Part shown: piece by piece, positions 23,608 through 31,189 of the stretch
How positions within the stretch are numbered: the stretch's first letter is position 1
Layout of the letters: each line of letters begins with the position of its first letter
Source of the DNA: a virus
Direction: 5' to 3' (one strand)
Virus record (IMG/VR): IMGVR_UViG_3300003937_000218
Coordinates: 1 to 32,496 of that record
Length of the DNA stretch: 32,496 bases
Translations under genes and position numbers: made by a program
Notes under the pieces: model-generated
What the model was told of the DNA's origin: nothing
Databases searched by the model: none
The model's input: the letters and a program-made list of their open reading frames with translations, nothing else

Positions 23608-24118
23608 AGTAGTTAAAAGAGAACATAAAGAAGTAGGATTTGGTGATGGAATGTTAAAATATTTTGTTGACGCTAGATTTACTAATAGTAAAAGAGATTG
23701 GATTGAAGTATTAACTAATGAAAATAAAGAGAGTCTTACATCTACTCACGTTGAGTTTGATGAAAAACATCCATACTTTATATCATTAATGAAAGTTACC
23801 AATATAGAAAAAATACATGAGAGTACATATCGTCACAATGAAGAACAAAAAAAAGAATTTGAACAGGTAGCTTTAGCTATTGCTAAAAGAGAGGGTCTTG
23901 TACAAACAGACGATACTTCTCCAACTAGAGTTCTTGATTTTATATTTAATCCTGAAGAAGCAACCGAAGATGAAATGTTTGCTTTAAAAATAGCCTTATT
24001 TGAAATAGATAAGATAAAAGATTCTAAAAATCTTGATGGTAAAAAAGCATTAAGAAAATGTAAAACTAGAATTGACTTGTTAAAGAGTGCTCTTAATCTT
24101 TATAGTGAGGCAGAATAA
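23597..24118 (+). CDS. Unknown 173-aa protein
   Basis: No named family is recognised. The N-terminal ~90 residues are mixed α/β, with a conserved-looking start (EVVKREHKEVGFGDGMLKYF). The C-terminal half is acidic and then helical (ATEDEMFALKIALFEIDKIK). AAAGGAAA upstream of the ATG, overlapping the epimerase gene, is the ribosome site. It is the last plus-strand gene and its end overlaps the end of the minus-strand operon by 26 bases, so the two transcripts converge. Confidence 0.65.
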   Translation: MSIEVVKREHKEVGFGDGMLKYFVDARFTNSKRDWIEVLTNENKESLTSTHVEFDEKHPYFISLMKVTNIEKIHESTYRHNEEQKKEFEQVALAIAKREGLVQTDDTSPTRVLDFIFNPEEATEDEMFALKIALFEIDKIKDSKNLDGKKALRKCKTRIDLLKSALNLYSEAE

Positions 24119-24677
24119 AATCTGACCACCAACCTTGCCAACCTGGTTCTAATAGGTGGTTCATTTGACCTAAAGTACAAATACTAAATTCTTTTGGTGG
24201 TATTTCATACATATAGTTTTTAATAGAAGGACAAACTTTATCATAGTTTTTATAATTTATTTCTCTATAATAAAACTCATCACTACCTTTATTGTATTTT
24301 TCTAGGTACATTTTTTCGTTAGACTTAAATTTATCCCATATATGAGAAACATCTCCTGTCCAAGAGACAATAGTTGAGTTTAATGGAGTATGAGCTTCTT
24401 CTCTCCACCATAAATCATTTAATAAAGTAAAGTCTTTTCTGAATAAATCTGGTAACTCTTTCCATATAATAACGTCTAAATCAAAGTATAAGTTCTCCCC
24501 ATCCCGGAACTTATCGTACATTTGGAATTTATTATACCAATTACCGTAAATATCATTTTCAATAACTTCAAAACTATCATATGATATACCAGAGTGAAAG
24601 TCTATCATATATTTTAAGTTATCAACATGCCATTGTGTAAACTTATTACCGAATCTACAAGCTATTATTCTCCGCAT
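24093..24677 (-). CDS. Glycosyltransferase-like protein with DxD motif
   Basis: A predicted strand ending in YFDLDVIIW (DxD at residues 66-68) follows a ~60-residue N-terminal α/β region, as in GT-A fold sugar transferases (GT8/GT32-like), which bind NDP-sugar through Mn2+. Later Trp-rich segments (NDLWWREE, GWQGWWSD) could contact a sugar. At 194 residues it is short. It is the last gene of the minus-strand operon and overlaps the stop of the kinase-fusion gene by 13 bases. The substrate is unknown; a truncated or accessory transferase is possible. Confidence 0.55.
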   Translation of the reverse strand: MRRIIACRFGNKFTQWHVDNLKYMIDFHSGISYDSFEVIENDIYGNWYNKFQMYDKFRDGENLYFDLDVIIWKELPDLFRKDFTLLNDLWWREEAHTPLNSTIVSWTGDVSHIWDKFKSNEKMYLEKYNKGSDEFYYREINYKNYDKVCPSIKNYMYEIPPKEFSICTLGQMNHLLEPGWQGWWSDFILPHYKD

Positions 24678-25843
24678 TTTAAAACACCATCAATCATATA
24701 TTTTATATCTTTCATTTCAGATACTAAATCAATATTAGCCCATTGTCCAGATTTTTTAATTTGTTTATATAAACTAGCAAATGAGTTCATATATCTTTCT
24801 GGTCCAACACCTGACACTTCATAATCGCCACACATAGATAATACTATCTGTACATAATGTCCTTGTTCAGCCCAACGTAAAGCAGAGTGATCTAATGTTT
24901 TAAAAATACAACCTGGTAAGTTTTGACCTGCCACAATTACATTTTTAATTCCTATTCCTAGACCTTCAAATTCTTTTTTAATATATTTAATGGAGTTAAA
25001 TGGATTTGCTTTATCAAATTTCCAATCGCTGGTGTCTGGTAACTCTAGCCAATTATATCTGTCTTTAATTTCATACTTTAGTTCATTCATTTTAGTCATA
25101 TAACCATATTCATTTAAATTTTCAGATACTATACATAAGTCTGGTAATTTTGTTTCAAATTTTGTTTCAAACAACAATTTTTTTAACTTACTAAAACGCA
25201 AATTATTTAAAGCCGTATCACCTGATAATAGACTATTGCCTTCAAAATCAATTAAATTCAATAGCGTACAGGTTTTAAGTTGTTTTGGAGTGTACATTCT
25301 TTTAGTGTTTCTTATCTTATTTATTATCTCTTTAGCTATGTTCTCCGGCGTATCGCCTTCAGCCTTAATATATAAGTAACCAGGTCTACCTTTGAAATAT
25401 TCTATTACAGGATCAACTTGTTTTTTATATTTAGCAATTGCTTTTTCATATAAATCAATAGATGTAGAATCTGAATCTTCATCTATTCTGCCTGTATATT
25501 CGGGTGGATGCCATTTATCTTTGCCTCTAGCAATTAATCTTTTGATAAGTTCTTCCTGACTCACATCTAAATATATCACATAGTCAGAATACTTTTGATG
25601 AAAAAGTTGATTATACGGTCTTTCAGCCTCTTTGATTTCTAATTTGTCTATATCAATACCTTTCTTTTCCAAGTCTTTAACTTGTTTCATATTACTTGGA
25701 TATCCATCCAAGATCAATTGCTGGTAAAGATAATTATCAGGTACCTCTTTAGCGTGGATATGTGATAACTTAAATTCTTTTAATAATATTTTTGCAAGAG
25801 TTGATTTTCCACTACCTGGATGACCAATTAAAACTATTCTCAT
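24665..25843 (-). CDS. P-loop kinase fused to a possible cysteine-hydrolase domain
   Basis: The N-terminal half (1-~180) is an adenylate-kinase-like P-loop enzyme: Walker A GHPGSGKS (7-14), a DYVIYLD strand before an SQEELIKRL helix, and a lid-like region with LIARGKDKWHPP. The C-terminal half (~190-392) has segments that resemble isochorismatase-like cysteine hydrolases: LLNLIDFEGNSL near its start and NVIVAGQNLPGCIFKT (301-316) with Cys312 at the nucleophile position, then a helix and GHYVQIV. The second assignment is tentative. The fusion suggests phosphorylation and hydrolysis of related small molecules. It overlaps the MOSC gene by four bases. Confidence 0.6.
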   Translation of the reverse strand: MRIVLIGHPGSGKSTLAKILLKEFKLSHIHAKEVPDNYLYQQLILDGYPSNMKQVKDLEKKGIDIDKLEIKEAERPYNQLFHQKYSDYVIYLDVSQEELIKRLIARGKDKWHPPEYTGRIDEDSDSTSIDLYEKAIAKYKKQVDPVIEYFKGRPGYLYIKAEGDTPENIAKEIINKIRNTKRMYTPKQLKTCTLLNLIDFEGNSLLSGDTALNNLRFSKLKKLLFETKFETKLPDLCIVSENLNEYGYMTKMNELKYEIKDRYNWLELPDTSDWKFDKANPFNSIKYIKKEFEGLGIGIKNVIVAGQNLPGCIFKTLDHSALRWAEQGHYVQIVLSMCGDYEVSGVGPERYMNSFASLYKQIKKSGQWANIDLVSEMKDIKYMIDGVLKCGE

Positions 25844-26307
25844 TTCTCAATATCTATTACATCACCTATACTTATTTGTCCTGCTTTTAAAACTTTGGCA
25901 CACCATCTGCCATATGTTGGATAAATTTTTTCATTTACTATATCCCAGTCACCATTTAAAAATGACTTACTAATGCCTTCGCAAGGTGGTGCTGTAAAAG
26001 TTAATTGAAGTATTGTTTTTCCTACTTTAACTATATCTCCTTTTTTAAAATTATCATATGATAATCCTTCTCTCCAAAAATCTATAGTTATATTTTCTCC
26101 GGCTGTTCCAGGAGCAATAGGGTGTCCGTCTGCCTGTAATTTGATAATTTTTTGATTATCATATAATAAAACAGCACGATTAAGTCCTGTATGAGAATTT
26201 TGTCTATCTTCTTTAAGACCTGATTTTTCTATATTAGCTGTAGAGACTTGACGCTTTGGTACGCCACCATCAGGATTGACATTTATATATCGTATTGTAG
26301 CAACCAT
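25840..26307 (-). CDS. MOSC-domain protein
   Basis: The protein reads through the MOSC family signature: GVPKRQVSTANI, GLKEDRQNSHTGLNRAVLLY, then GHPIAPGTAGENITI, GDIVKVG, LTFTAPPCEGI with the conserved Cys109, GRWCAKVLKAGQISIGDVI. At 155 residues it is a stand-alone MOSC of the YiiM/YuaD size. MOSC domains are linked to molybdenum-cofactor sulfuration and sulfur carriage; some stand-alone members reduce N-hydroxylated bases. Phage copies are uncommon as far as I know. The gene lies two bases after the 2OG-oxygenase stop and overlaps the kinase-fusion start by four. Its partner or substrate here is unknown. Confidence 0.82.
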   Translation of the reverse strand: MVATIRYINVNPDGGVPKRQVSTANIEKSGLKEDRQNSHTGLNRAVLLYDNQKIIKLQADGHPIAPGTAGENITIDFWREGLSYDNFKKGDIVKVGKTILQLTFTAPPCEGISKSFLNGDWDIVNEKIYPTYGRWCAKVLKAGQISIGDVIDIEK

Positions 26308-26309
26308 AA

Positions 26310-26759
26310 TTATATTTTATTTCCTACTAAATGTATTCTATCTTCTCTTGAAGCATTAACAGCAGTATGTTTTTTAGTAGTATCAATTATATACCAATTA
26401 CCATCTGCTGGATACCTTTTAATTTTATCATCAATAACAAAGAAACAATTATTATTTGTAATTAAAGGTATATGGAATCTTTTTTCATAATCTTGATGGT
26501 AAGTATAACAAGTTTTACTTTTTAAATTCATCAATCTAACTCTATATAGATTTTGTTCTTTAATAATAGAATTGATATAAGGTAAATCAAATAGTAGATG
26601 TATAAATTCTTTTTCATCCTCTGAATTACGATTATCGTAAAAATGTTTACCAGCACCAATAAAAGGATCTTTAATAGTTTCTGTACCTTGTAAACATATT
26701 TGTTCGTCCCATTTAGGTAAAGTTTCTATTTCTTTTAATATTTTATTCAAATTTAGCAT
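26310..26759 (-). CDS. 2OG-Fe(II) oxygenase, Asp/Asn β-hydroxylase-like
   Basis: The C-terminal half carries a cupin-type core: YHQDYEKRFHIPLITN with H88-x-D90 as iron ligands, CFFVIDD, then DTTKKHTAVNASREDRIHL with His131 as third ligand and Arg141 as possible 2-oxoglutarate contact. This is the layout of the aspartyl/asparaginyl β-hydroxylase family and its bacterial relatives. It would hydroxylate a protein side chain or a small molecule with O2 and 2-oxoglutarate. It overlaps the SDR gene by 17 bases. The N-terminal ~60 residues are unrecognised. The family is known in marine phages but the substrate here cannot be told. Confidence 0.72.
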   Translation of the reverse strand: MLNLNKILKEIETLPKWDEQICLQGTETIKDPFIGAGKHFYDNRNSEDEKEFIHLLFDLPYINSIIKEQNLYRVRLMNLKSKTCYTYHQDYEKRFHIPLITNNNCFFVIDDKIKRYPADGNWYIIDTTKKHTAVNASREDRIHLVGNKI

Positions 26760-27270
26760 GAGCTACACCCTTAATTTTGTCATCATCTGGACCAAAATTA
26801 GATTTAATATTTTTTTCAGGTGGACAAACTGTTATTTCTTTAATTCTATTTGGTTGTTGTAAAACCCAATGAATAATACCACAACAATACTCAACACTCA
26901 TTTTAGGAACATCTTTATCTTGTACTCTTTCTGTATCTATATAACCAAAATTTATAATTGTTGTATCAATTCCATCATTAAATAATTGGTGATTAGCTTC
27001 TCTTAAAGCTTTTTTCTCAACACCATACCGATACAGATACGTATAATCACTAGCAAGAGAACCAATATTAATTATTTTTTTCTTTAATTTACCAGCTTTA
27101 TATAATAATTCAACTTGTTCAAATTTATCGTGTTTACAATTTATAAAAACATCACAATCAATTAAAGAACCAACTACCATGTTGCCAGTTGGATATACCA
27201 CTATTTTATCATATTTTTCTAGTAAAGCTTTTCCTAAACCACGTCTTGTTCCTGTTATATAAAATTTCAT
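26743..27270 (-). CDS. Short-chain dehydrogenase/reductase
   Basis: The protein begins almost directly with KFYITGTRRGLG, the TGxxxGxG cofactor motif of classical SDRs. CDVFINCKHD replaces the usual NNAG strand, and NIGSLASDYTYLYRYGVEKK provides a Ser and the YxxxK catalytic pair. At 175 residues it is short. I choose the ATG at 27270, which overlaps the ATP-grasp stop as ATGA and fits the family start; an ATG at 27288 would add six residues. It is probably an NAD(P)-dependent oxidoreductase acting on an alcohol or ketone in the pathway built by this operon. Confidence 0.7.
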   Translation of the reverse strand: MKFYITGTRRGLGKALLEKYDKIVVYPTGNMVVGSLIDCDVFINCKHDKFEQVELLYKAGKLKKKIINIGSLASDYTYLYRYGVEKKALREANHQLFNDGIDTTIINFGYIDTERVQDKDVPKMSVEYCCGIIHWVLQQPNRIKEITVCPPEKNIKSNFGPDDDKIKGVAHAKFE

Positions 27271-28337
27271 TTTTCTTTTGTATTCCATGTTTTTATTTTT
27301 TCTGAATATGGAAGTTTTACGAGTTTTAATCCATCATAATCACCCCAACCAAATTCAGTATTAGTACGGATATTATCAAGATATACCGATGTTATTTGTT
27401 GATAATGTTCTATTTCATCTTGTACTTTATTTGTAAACAAATCTACTATTGTATTAAATTTACCTATATCCCAATCATATGATCCTATTTCAAGTTGACC
27501 AAAGGGTCTAGCATTGTATTCTTGAAAATGTAGTTTACCGTTTTTTTCTTTAGAAAATTCTGTTGCCACAATTCTATTCTTTACTGTTATATTTTCTTTT
27601 AACTTTTTATAGAAATTTTTTATTATATCTATTTCCTCTTTAGGAAAATTTACGTGTGGAAATTGATACATAAATGGAATATTTTGAGCCATTTTAATGC
27701 CATCTCCTGGCACACCTATAGTATGATTATATAAATGATACTCGCCCTCATTATCACATAGAACCTGTGAGATAATTGAATAATCGTAATTTATATATCT
27801 TTGTATAAAATCATTTTTCCTTGCTTGATAGTGTTTTTTCAGACATGTTTTATAACCATGTCCACCACCTGATTTTCCTGAATCTAATTTTACTATAATT
27901 TTATCATCAATACTTCCTTCATCTAAAGTAGGTATACCCATTAATTTACATACTCGGTCTTGTTCTCTTTTAGATGTAAAAAACTTTAAAGCTCTTTTAT
28001 CAAATTGTGTTTTAGTATTATACCATAAACAAAGTTCATATTCTACTTTAGTTATTGGTTCTTCGTCTCTACAATTCATAATATATTCAGGTACAAAATC
28101 TAAATTTTTTATATAATATTGTGGATCATATAATTTTTCTTTTGGAAGATATGTAGCATATGGCCTTAATTTATTGCTTTCATTAAAAGTATGTTTACTA
28201 GCTAGATCAAACATCTTAAAATTAATGCCATACTTTAAACAAAGCTCTACTAAAGTTTCCCATTTTTTACGAGCATTTAAAATAAGTATATTTTTAGGTA
28301 AAAGTTTTCTATCTATATTGTCTGCAAATTTTAACAT
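27267..28337 (-). CDS. ATP-grasp ligase
   Basis: The domain order is that of an ATP-grasp enzyme: an N-terminal Rossmann-like part (ILILNARKKWETLVELCLKY), then FFTSKREQDRVCKLMGIPT (~119-137, the lysine and GIPT entry), IIVKLDSGKSGGGHGY (147-162, the Gly-rich ATP loop), FIQRYINYDYSI and the Mg site HFQEYNARP (260-268, Glu263, Asn265, Arg267). Such enzymes join a carboxylate to an amine or thiol via acyl-phosphate. It has 356 residues and lies eight bases after the PP-loop gene. With the neighbours it suggests assembly of an amide- or peptide-like bond. The substrate is not visible. Confidence 0.82.
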   Translation of the reverse strand: MLKFADNIDRKLLPKNILILNARKKWETLVELCLKYGINFKMFDLASKHTFNESNKLRPYATYLPKEKLYDPQYYIKNLDFVPEYIMNCRDEEPITKVEYELCLWYNTKTQFDKRALKFFTSKREQDRVCKLMGIPTLDEGSIDDKIIVKLDSGKSGGGHGYKTCLKKHYQARKNDFIQRYINYDYSIISQVLCDNEGEYHLYNHTIGVPGDGIKMAQNIPFMYQFPHVNFPKEEIDIIKNFYKKLKENITVKNRIVATEFSKEKNGKLHFQEYNARPFGQLEIGSYDWDIGKFNTIVDLFTNKVQDEIEHYQQITSVYLDNIRTNTEFGWGDYDGLKLVKLPYSEKIKTWNTKEK

Positions 28338-28345
28338 AATGTAGT

Positions 28346-29101
28346 CTAATCCTCAAATGCCCAAGCCCTCTCATTACACCAAAAACATTTACCACATACT
28401 TCAAGTGTTTTAGACCAAGCACATGATTTAGTTTCTGGAAATAAAGTCTCCATTAAATTATTTTCTTTAAAGACACCTGCTACATATTTTTTATCAACTT
28501 TTAGATATGGTTGATATGTTTTACCACCAGCTGGAATTATATCCAACATTTTTAAATCACTGTCGCCTGGATCCCTTTTTCTTTCTGCTACATCATAAAA
28601 TCCTCTTTCTTTTTGTATATCTACTGGAGGATTAGTAGTCATGGCCATAACAACAGGCGCTGAATATCTTGTTGACATAATTGATCTTACGTTTCTGTTT
28701 TGTAGAGCTTTTGAACAACCGTTTAATGATCCCCACATAGAAACTTTTTTACCATTTACTGTAGGACTATTTTTTGGATCAGCCATTGCTTCTTTGGCCT
28801 TTTTTTGCCAACTAGGATCACTTGTTCTTACAGTAAAGATTTCTAAATCATTAACTGTAGGAAATTTGTTTTGTAAAAATTTATGTACTTCTATAGCACG
28901 TTCAGTATCTATAGTGCAGTCTTCATCTTTTGAATGAAAAGGATACATTTGAATATTTGGAAAATTAGTTCCAATTAAATATGTAAGTGATGATGAGTCA
29001 CAACCTCCTGATAATGAGATTACAACCTTTTCTGGGGGTCCATCTGGAAAAATGTCTTCTCCAAATAAGTCTATTGTCTGTTCGCCGTATGTTAGTTTCA
29101 T
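28346..29101 (-). CDS. QueC-like PP-loop ATPase with four-Cys zinc site
   Basis: The N-terminus contains the PP-loop SGGCDSSS (residues 31-38) of N-type ATP pyrophosphatases. The C-terminus has C227-x8-C236-G-x-C239-x2-C242 followed by NERAWAF, the zinc-site layout of QueC (7-cyano-7-deazaguanine synthase). AAGGAGAT is a strong ribosome site. QueC converts a carboxylate to a nitrile using ATP and ammonia; related PP-loop enzymes make amides or thiolate bases. No QueD, QueE or FolE homologue is evident in the window, so the true substrate may differ. The gene sits between the radical SAM and ATP-grasp genes of the operon. Confidence 0.68.
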   Translation of the reverse strand: MKLTYGEQTIDLFGEDIFPDGPPEKVVISLSGGCDSSSLTYLIGTNFPNIQMYPFHSKDEDCTIDTERAIEVHKFLQNKFPTVNDLEIFTVRTSDPSWQKKAKEAMADPKNSPTVNGKKVSMWGSLNGCSKALQNRNVRSIMSTRYSAPVVMAMTTNPPVDIQKERGFYDVAERKRDPGDSDLKMLDIIPAGGKTYQPYLKVDKKYVAGVFKENNLMETLFPETKSCAWSKTLEVCGKCFWCNERAWAFED

Positions 29102-29122
29102 AATATCTCCTTCAAGTATTAT

Positions 29123-30409
29123 TTAATGTCTTGTCTCACGTTGTTTCGCCTTTATATAGTGTTCTTCTAGTTCTGGATGTAGTGCAAATAAATCATGTCC
29201 TTTTTCTTTACTAAAGCCATTTTCATCTAAATCTTGACAATACTCAATAGTCTTAATAAATTCTGCTTCATCTTGTTCCTTTTCTAATGATCTTATAATG
29301 TTAGGATAGTCTTTATAAAAAGGTATTAATTTTTGTTTTATATCATATGGTAAATTTTTAACTTGTAAGATTTTTGGATATTCTATAATATAGAACGTAT
29401 GTGCTATACCCATATCTTTTAATAATGCAATTAGTTTATAATTTTCTAATACACTTAAAAAAGATATTACAGAGTGAACATTAACTCTTGCATTTCTTCT
29501 TGCTCTCATTGTTTTCATATTATCTAAAAGTGAAGGCCAATCTGATTTCTTTCTTATATAGTCATTATATTTACCATAACTATCTATAGATATTTTCATT
29601 ACAAATTCTTTGAAGTGGTCAAAGTAATCTCTAAAGTTGTAACCGTCCATATCAAATACTGATAAGTTTGTTTTATAGATTAAGTCTATACCTTTTGAGT
29701 AACCTGTTTTTACTAATTTGTCTAATAGTTTATAATGATTTACCATAACTAAAGGTTCGCCACCAATTAGTTTGATTGATCTAGTATATTTTGCTACAGA
29801 GGCAATATCATCTAGATATTCTATATCATCATGTTTTAAAGTATTCATTCTATCACCGTCTTTAGGGTCTAAATCAGGATCATATACTTTCTTTAATTTT
29901 TTTAAAGATATAGTTCTAGTGTTAGCACTTCTTGGTGTACACATATAACAATCTAGATTACAAGCATTACCAAACATCTTCATTTTAATGTCTAATATTC
30001 TTTCATCTAAATCTAACTTACCGTCATCTTGAAATTTTTGAACGGCTCTTAATAACTCTGGTACTTTACTATCAAATGTACCTGCTAATATTTGTTCAAC
30101 ATATTTCTGTCTATCTGAACGACCATATTTTGATTCTTGTTTCCAACAACCTGTACAATGATGTTTAAAGAATTTACCATTATAATCCTCTTTTAACATT
30201 TCTTTTCTTAAAGTGTTTTGATAGTCAGAAGTATACCATTCTCTTATTGTAGTATCTTCCATATTATGGCCAGTTCTTGCTAGTGCGTCATAGCAAGGTG
30301 CAAATCTACCACTTAAACTAGAGAATACATGTGTGAAAGGTAAAGGACAAAACCATAGTTTCTTATCCTTTAACTTTTGTTCAAATTCTTTTTTTTGTTT
30401 CTCGTCCAT
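29123..30409 (-). CDS. Twitch-type radical SAM enzyme
   Basis: The SAM/[4Fe-4S] motif is C150-NLD-C154-YM-C157 in GNACNLDCYMC, with KLIGGEPLV downstream as the GGEP motif. An N-terminal region has FCPLPFTHVF, APCYDA and CTGCW (Cys21, 39, 85, 88), the layout of an auxiliary-cluster (twitch/SPASM-like) segment placed before the core, as in the twitch-domain enzymes of marine phages. Length 428. It would carry out a radical reaction on a sugar, peptide or nucleoside. Its start follows the glycosyltransferase stop directly, with a GATAAATA string five bases before the ATG and no good ribosome site. Confidence 0.8.
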   Translation of the reverse strand: MDEKQKKEFEQKLKDKKLWFCPLPFTHVFSSLSGRFAPCYDALARTGHNMEDTTIREWYTSDYQNTLRKEMLKEDYNGKFFKHHCTGCWKQESKYGRSDRQKYVEQILAGTFDSKVPELLRAVQKFQDDGKLDLDERILDIKMKMFGNACNLDCYMCTPRSANTRTISLKKLKKVYDPDLDPKDGDRMNTLKHDDIEYLDDIASVAKYTRSIKLIGGEPLVMVNHYKLLDKLVKTGYSKGIDLIYKTNLSVFDMDGYNFRDYFDHFKEFVMKISIDSYGKYNDYIRKKSDWPSLLDNMKTMRARRNARVNVHSVISFLSVLENYKLIALLKDMGIAHTFYIIEYPKILQVKNLPYDIKQKLIPFYKDYPNIIRSLEKEQDEAEFIKTIEYCQDLDENGFSKEKGHDLFALHPELEEHYIKAKQRETRH

Positions 30410-31189
30410 TTACCTATTTATCCACTTACTATACAAAGGGCTGTCTTTTAGTTCGTGAATAACACGATTAGGACCTGTATAGTGTACAATTTTTAACTTT
30501 TCATTTGGTTCATCTAATAACATATAATCTGTATTAAATTTTTTTGCATACATCTTATTTAAATTTACCATATCTTTTCCATTTTCTGTATACTTACCTA
30601 ACCATTCTTGTGGTGTATTAGTAAGTTTACTTTTCTTTTCAAATATTTTCCAATCAACATAATTTTGTTCGCCATAATATTTAAAGTGTACTTTACCTAC
30701 ATTGTAATAGTGCAATTGCCAATATTCAGGATTAAGTGCAAAATCATCCCATATATGCTTGAATTGGCCAGATTTAAATTTATAAAAACCACCATTCAAA
30801 GGTAATATGTTATTATCTTTTAATCTGTTAGTATGTAATCTTTCATTCCAAAATACACCATATGATACTAACTCATCATCGCCAACTGGATGTCCTATAA
30901 GATCATCTACATTACCTACAATAACTTGATCTATATCCATTATAACAATCTCATCATTTGGTTGTTGACCACCAAATAAAGGACTAAAAAATTTTAATTT
31001 ATGCCAGTGCTTTACAATAGTACTATGATGATTATATGGTAATACTACATCGGCCTTTACGTTAGGGTCATCACTTAAACAAATAAACTGAAAAGGTATT
31101 GTACTGTTTCTTTTCAGTCCATCATATAAGTTAGCAACATAATCTGGTGTATACATGCCTTTGAAGTATACAGTACATATTTTAATCAT
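30410..31189 (-). CDS. Glycosyltransferase-like protein (GT8-like, DxD)
   Basis: The protein begins with a strand-helix unit (IKICTVYFKG, VANLYDGLKR), has EIVIMDIDQVIVGN with DxD at about residues 85-87, and near its end KLKIVHYTGPNR, which resembles the HxxGxxKP metal/UDP motif of GT8 enzymes. GEQNYVDW in the middle is the usual E/D-Q-xx-(L/V) position. Length (259) is normal for the family. The start is the ATG at 31189 (GGAGA eight bases upstream), not the TTG three bases before. It overlaps the upstream glycosyltransferase gene by eight bases. It is predicted to move a sugar from an NDP donor. Confidence 0.72.
   Translation of the reverse strand: MIKICTVYFKGMYTPDYVANLYDGLKRNSTIPFQFICLSDDPNVKADVVLPYNHHSTIVKHWHKLKFFSPLFGGQQPNDEIVIMDIDQVIVGNVDDLIGHPVGDDELVSYGVFWNERLHTNRLKDNNILPLNGGFYKFKSGQFKHIWDDFALNPEYWQLHYYNVGKVHFKYYGEQNYVDWKIFEKKSKLTNTPQEWLGKYTENGKDMVNLNKMYAKKFNTDYMLLDEPNEKLKIVHYTGPNRVIHELKDSPLYSKWINR
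30415..30422 (-). promoter_or_regulatory. Possible late-type box (GATAAATA), minus strand
   Basis: GATAAATA on the minus strand lies five bases before the radical SAM ATG, the same spacing as the exact box before gp25. It falls within the last codons of the preceding glycosyltransferase gene, so it could be chance coding sequence. It is recorded because it would allow separate expression inside the operon. Confidence 0.25.

Noticed and set aside
28346-30409. Complete queuosine or 7-deazaguanine pathway
   Set aside because: Only the QueC-like step is present. The radical SAM gene next to it has the twitch-type layout rather than that of QueE, and no QueD or FolE is seen.
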